From the NCBI GenBank assembly GCA_019247235.1, contig JAFAPG010000723.1, positions 1 through 8,353 of the forward strand: 8,353 nucleotides of DNA, written 5' to 3'. This stretch comes from Acidobacteriota bacterium. GTDB taxonomy: Bacteria; Acidobacteriota; Terriglobia; Terriglobales; Acidobacteriaceae. The translations under genes and the position numbers were made by a program. This document shows, in pieces, positions 6,130 through 8,353 of this stretch. The notes below the pieces were generated by a model. It was not told the origin of the DNA and did not search any database. It worked only from the letters and a program-made list of their open reading frames with translations. Numbering within the stretch: position 1 is the stretch's first letter; each line of letters opens with the position of its first letter.

Positions 6130-6906
6130 ATGAATCGAATACTGGCGTTACTCATCTCTCTCCTCTCTCTTCTCGGTTTAGGGGGGGCAGCCCTCGGGCA
6201 GGCTTGTTCGTCAGTGCAGCGGTACCAGATCGTGCATATCTATCCGCACGATGCGGACGCATTCACCCAGGGCCTGGCGTACACGAACGGATATCTGTAT
6301 GAAAGCACCGGGCGAGAAGGCAAGTCTTCGGTACGTAAGGTGGATCTTGCAAGCGGTCAGGTAATCGAGCGTTATGATCTGGCGAAAGAGTATTTCGGTG
6401 AAGGCCTCACCATTTGGGGGACTGACTTGGTCCAGCTGACCTGGACGAGTGAAACCGGCTTTGTCTATGACCGGCTTAGCTTCGCCTTGAAGCGGACCTT
6501 TCATTACACCGGAGAAGGTTGGGGTCTGGCAAACGATGGAAAGCAGCTGATCATGAGTGACGGAAGTCCCACGCTGCGTTTTCTTGATCCCACCTCTTTT
6601 CAGGAGGTCAAACGCATTTCAGTTACCGACGCCCGCGGTGCAAAGATCAAAAACTTAAATGAGCTGGAGTTTATTCGCGGCGAAATCTACGCCAATATCT
6701 GGTATAGCGACCACATCGTTAGAATTTCTCCGCAGACAGGTAAGGTTCTCGGCTGCATCGACCTGACAGGCCTAATGGGGAAGAGCAGGCCCATGGATGC
6801 CGATGCCGTGCTCAATGGTATTGCCTATGATTCCGCTTCCGATCGGCTCTTTGTGACGGGAAAGCTTTGGCCTAATCTGTTTGAGATTAAACTCGTCAGG
6901 CAGTGA
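6130..6906 (+). CDS. Exported glutaminyl-peptide cyclotransferase (plant/bacterial type)
   Basis: A 258-residue protein of the glutamine cyclotransferase family (PF05096), a five-bladed beta-propeller that turns N-terminal Gln of peptides into pyroglutamate. Blade motifs run in order: FTQGL at 45-49, YLYESTG at 55-61, FGEGLT at 89-94, TGEGWGL at 127-133, LIMSDGSPTLRFLDP at 140-154, LNELEFI at 176-182, ANIWYSDHIVRISP at 188-201, and NGIAYD plus FVTGKLWP at 229-234 and 241-248. Glu58 of ESTG probably matches the catalytic acid proposed for the papaya and Xanthomonas enzymes (from memory). Residues 1-23 form a signal peptide with an ALG cleavage site, so the enzyme should act in the periplasm or outside. 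The ATG at 6130 has only a weak ribosome binding site, but the signal peptide fixes the start. It is 178 bases from def and probably has its own promoter. Family assignment is very secure; the native substrates are unknown. Confidence 0.95.
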   Translation: MNRILALLISLLSLLGLGGAALGQACSSVQRYQIVHIYPHDADAFTQGLAYTNGYLYESTGREGKSSVRKVDLASGQVIERYDLAKEYFGEGLTIWGTDLVQLTWTSETGFVYDRLSFALKRTFHYTGEGWGLANDGKQLIMSDGSPTLRFLDPTSFQEVKRISVTDARGAKIKNLNELEFIRGEIYANIWYSDHIVRISPQTGKVLGCIDLTGLMGKSRPMDADAVLNGIAYDSASDRLFVTGKLWPNLFEIKLVRQ

Positions 6907-6984
6907 GAGAAAGATCGTTCATTCTGAGTTGAGAAGATCCGCGCGTCGCCGCCGGAGAAGTCCGACGCCCCCCGCAACTGTTCC

Positions 6985-7008
6985 GCTTCTAGCGAAGCCT
7001 TTCAGGCT
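6985..7008. terminator. Two overlapping hairpins between convergent genes (possible terminator)
   Basis: GCTTC-TAGC-GAAGC (6985-6998) and AGCCT-TTC-AGGCT (6996-7008) share bases 6996-6998, so they exclude each other. They lie in the 135-base gap between the glutaminyl cyclase and DUF2231 stops, where transcripts from both strands must end. Stems are only 5 bp and no long T-run follows, so intrinsic termination is a weak inference. A second inverted repeat, GCGTCG / CGACGC, lies near 6943-6968. Confidence 0.3.
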
Positions 7009-7041
7009 GACGAGCTACCTCAATATGAGCAAATCGCGTCT

Positions 7042-7500
7042 TTAGGGATTGATTCCGCTTAAGAAGCCACCCAGATGTGCGGTGAGCGCAATGAGTGCCA
7101 CTCCAACTACTTCGAGTGTGAGGCGATAGCGAGGAAGGTCGCGTCGCCCTGCTTTGCGACTCCGCCAATGTACGCACCAGCTGGCTTCGATCATTGCGGC
7201 CGCAAGGCAAGCGGCCAAAAAATGCCACAGCAGCAAGCCCTTCAGTGGTTTGCCGTTGAGAACCAACTGCCACGCCAATACGCCGCTTGCGATTACAGGA
7301 AGAACGAAAATTGCGGCAGCCGACAGATTTAGGTACGCCGCCGCGCCCAGCTGGGAAGCGCGTTGGCTGCGCGAGAGCAAGTCGAATGCGACGCCTACAA
7401 TGAAAAGGGCAATGGGAAAATGCACCAGCACTACATGTTGCGCGTGCTTGGCCAACAGAACTGTTCTAGGATCGAAAGGGTTCACCATATAGCTCGCCAC
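7042..7500 (-). CDS. DUF2231-like four-helix membrane protein
   Basis: A 152-residue integral membrane protein. It has four hydrophobic helices (about 23-43, 55-78, 89-110 and 127-147) and the DUF2231 hallmark HVVLVHFPIAL at 22-32, followed by an Asp at 40, with HLGG at 142-145 closing the last helix. DUF2231 proteins have no established activity. His residues in helices 1, 3 and 4 (27, 93, 142) could bind a cofactor, but this is inference. Three starts are possible: a TTG at 7521 overlapping the cupredoxin gene, a GTG at 7500 and an ATG at 7488. I prefer the GTG because AAAGG at 7507-7511 lies six bases upstream, just after the cupredoxin stop. It is last in the minus-strand operon, 10 bases after the cupredoxin gene, which suggests a link to periplasmic electron transfer or metal handling. 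Confidence 0.8.
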   Translation of the reverse strand: MASYMVNPFDPRTVLLAKHAQHVVLVHFPIALFIVGVAFDLLSRSQRASQLGAAAYLNLSAAAIFVLPVIASGVLAWQLVLNGKPLKGLLLWHFLAACLAAAMIEASWCVHWRSRKAGRRDLPRYRLTLEVVGVALIALTAHLGGFLSGINP

Positions 7501-7506
7501 TGGTCG

Positions 7507-7511
7507 CCTTT
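7507..7511 (-). promoter_or_regulatory. Shine-Dalgarno sequence selecting the GTG start of the DUF2231 gene
   Basis: AAAGG lies six bases before the GTG at 7500 and touches the TAA (7513-7511) of the cupredoxin gene. The TTG at 7521 and ATG at 7488 have poorer sites. Confidence 0.5.
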
Positions 7512-7861
7512 TATTGGACAACCACTTTGCCTACCATCTTGGGATGGATCGTGCAGTAGTAGGCGTAGGTGCCGGGTTTTGTGAAAGTAAACGAGTAGCT
7601 TTGCTCGGTGTCCAAGGCTTTCGACCGGAATAGACCATCGTTGCTGGCGACGGTATGGGGAATGTCATCCTGGTTGACCCAGGTTACCGTCCTATTGGTA
7701 GGCACGGTAAGCGTGTCCGGGCCAAAGGTAAAATTATCAATTTTCACTTGGGTTGGCGGACTGTTGGCGGCCTTCAGCCTCCGGGGACGGACGACGAGCG
7801 CGACGGTAAATATCAATAACATGCCAGCCAAAATTGCGAGCCAGGAAAGTGCGTTTTTCAC
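7511..7861 (-). CDS. Membrane-anchored type-1 copper protein (plastocyanin/amicyanin-like cupredoxin)
   Basis: A 116-residue protein with an uncleaved N-terminal anchor or signal segment (about 5-24, followed by basic RPRRLK) and a cupredoxin domain at about 36-116. Copper ligands are visible: His69 in DDIPHTV, and Cys103, His106 and Met109 in YYCTIHPKM, the close-packed loop of amicyanin-like electron carriers. VTWVNQDD at 59-66 is the usual strand before the first His. It should carry single electrons on the outer face of the membrane; its partners are not in view. The start is a GTG at 7861 with GGAGG eight bases upstream. It follows the metallophosphoesterase by 39 bases and precedes the DUF2231 gene by 10 bases, so the three are probably one transcript. 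An alternative is a copper-storage or copper-resistance role. Fold and ligands are very secure. Confidence 0.93.
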   Translation of the reverse strand: MKNALSWLAILAGMLLIFTVALVVRPRRLKAANSPPTQVKIDNFTFGPDTLTVPTNRTVTWVNQDDIPHTVASNDGLFRSKALDTEQSYSFTFTKPGTYAYYCTIHPKMVGKVVVQ

Positions 7862-7900
7862 AGCGAAAACCTCCGAGATATCAGTGATTTCGATCCATCC

Positions 7901-8353
7901 TCACGCAAGTGAGGCGTCAACAACTGCCAAGGCTTGCTTTCCCTGCACATAATTGACGTCGCTAATGCCGAGCAGTTTGCGCAGTTCATCGGCCGGGACC
8001 TTCATGGGCCCCGGACCGTCGGCTTTGCCGGGCGCAGGCTGAACGAATGCCGTCGAGAAGGCGGTGTGAAACGTAACGTTGCCTTCTACTTTTTGCATGG
8101 TCTGGTGAATATGTCCATTCAAAACTGTGACCGATGCGAACCGCTTGAGATAAGCGAGCGCTTGGGCGCTGTCCTCGGTGCCCCAACCCCATTGCGGGTA
8201 AATCGCCCAAAGTGGAATGTGAGCAAAAACTACAATCGGAGTACTCGATTTCAGCGGCTTGAGGTCGTCTTCTAGCCATTCCAGTTGCTCGGTTCCCAAC
8301 GTTCCCAAACCCCCGGCCTTGAGATTCATCACATTGACCAGGCCGATGAAATG
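7901..8353 (-). CDS. Metallophosphoesterase, C-terminal part (5' end outside window)
   Basis: The frame is open from the right edge of the window to a TGA at 7901-7903, giving the last 150 residues. FAHIPLW and GHIHQ (8102-8116) are the later metal-binding motifs of calcineurin-like metallophosphoesterases (GH..GHxH type). VTFHTAFSTAFVQPAPG and the GPGPMKVP segment are features I associate with a bacterial subgroup often encoded beside cupredoxins. The early D-x-H and GDxxD motifs must lie beyond 8353, so the protein is cut by the window and not truncated in nature. An internal GTG-ATG at 8332-8327 is not a start because the frame continues upstream with family-like sequence (FIGLVNVMNLKAGG). 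The enzyme should hydrolyse phosphoesters, possibly cyclic nucleotides or phospholipids; the substrate cannot be told. First visible gene of the operon with the cupredoxin and DUF2231 genes. Confidence 0.9.
   Translation of the reverse strand, partial: HFIGLVNVMNLKAGGLGTLGTEQLEWLEDDLKPLKSSTPIVVFAHIPLWAIYPQWGWGTEDSAQALAYLKRFASVTVLNGHIHQTMQKVEGNVTFHTAFSTAFVQPAPGKADGPGPMKVPADELRKLLGISDVNYVQGKQALAVVDASLA

Noticed and set aside
6108..6302. Plus-strand ORF of 64 codons overlapping the glutaminyl cyclase start
   Set aside because: It overlaps the signal peptide and first propeller blade in another frame, and it has no family features.
1..8353. CRISPR arrays, insertion sequences, prophage or toxin-antitoxin modules
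   Set aside because: Read on both strands: no regularly spaced repeats, no transposase or integrase motifs. The nucleotidyltransferase-like protein has no adjacent HEPN-type partner that would make it a MntA/HepT-like pair.

Overview
The window looks like chromosomal DNA from a soil-type bacterium, most likely Acidobacteriota. That placement is an inference: GC content is moderate to fairly high by eye, and the gene families (LemA, TPM-domain protein, a peptide deformylase with a plant-like insert, plant-type glutaminyl cyclase, the metallophosphoesterase/cupredoxin pair) match acidobacterial genomes as I remember them. There are no rRNA or tRNA genes, CRISPR arrays, transposases or integrases, and nothing suggests a phage or island. 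It reads as an ordinary chromosomal segment of short operons.

Layout. (1) Positions 1-84 probably hold the last 27 codons of a gene starting outside the window. It is followed by a plus-strand multi-pass membrane protein of the DUF1624/HGSNAT-like acyltransferase group (120-1265). (2) A small unnamed minus-strand protein of 85 residues (1460-1717) has a good ribosome binding site. About 250 bases with no convincing gene separate it from the next block. (3) A tight minus-strand operon runs from 5163 down to 1970: YheT-like alpha/beta hydrolase, then TPM-domain protein with a glycine-rich tail, then a nucleotidyltransferase-fold protein, then LemA. Junctions are a TAATG overlap, 9 bases and 18 bases, so the four proteins are probably co-expressed. 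LemA and TPM proteins are frequent genomic partners at the membrane; the nucleotidyltransferase-like protein between them has an Asn where a catalytic Asp is expected. (4) A 176-base divergent region (5164-5339) contains a 21-base-period direct repeat and a 7-bp hairpin directly beside the hydrolase ribosome binding site. (5) Two plus-strand genes act on protein N-termini: peptide deformylase (5340-5951) in the cytoplasm and an exported glutaminyl-peptide cyclotransferase (6130-6906). (6) A minus-strand operon at the right end contains a metallophosphoesterase (entering from beyond 8353), a membrane-anchored type-1 copper protein and a four-helix DUF2231 membrane protein. It converges on the glutaminyl cyclase.

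I see no clear new system. The best candidates for a second look are the LemA / degenerate nucleotidyltransferase / TPM / hydrolase operon, the 85-residue protein, and the phosphoesterase-cupredoxin-DUF2231 operon. All homology statements come from motif recognition by reading; no search was run.
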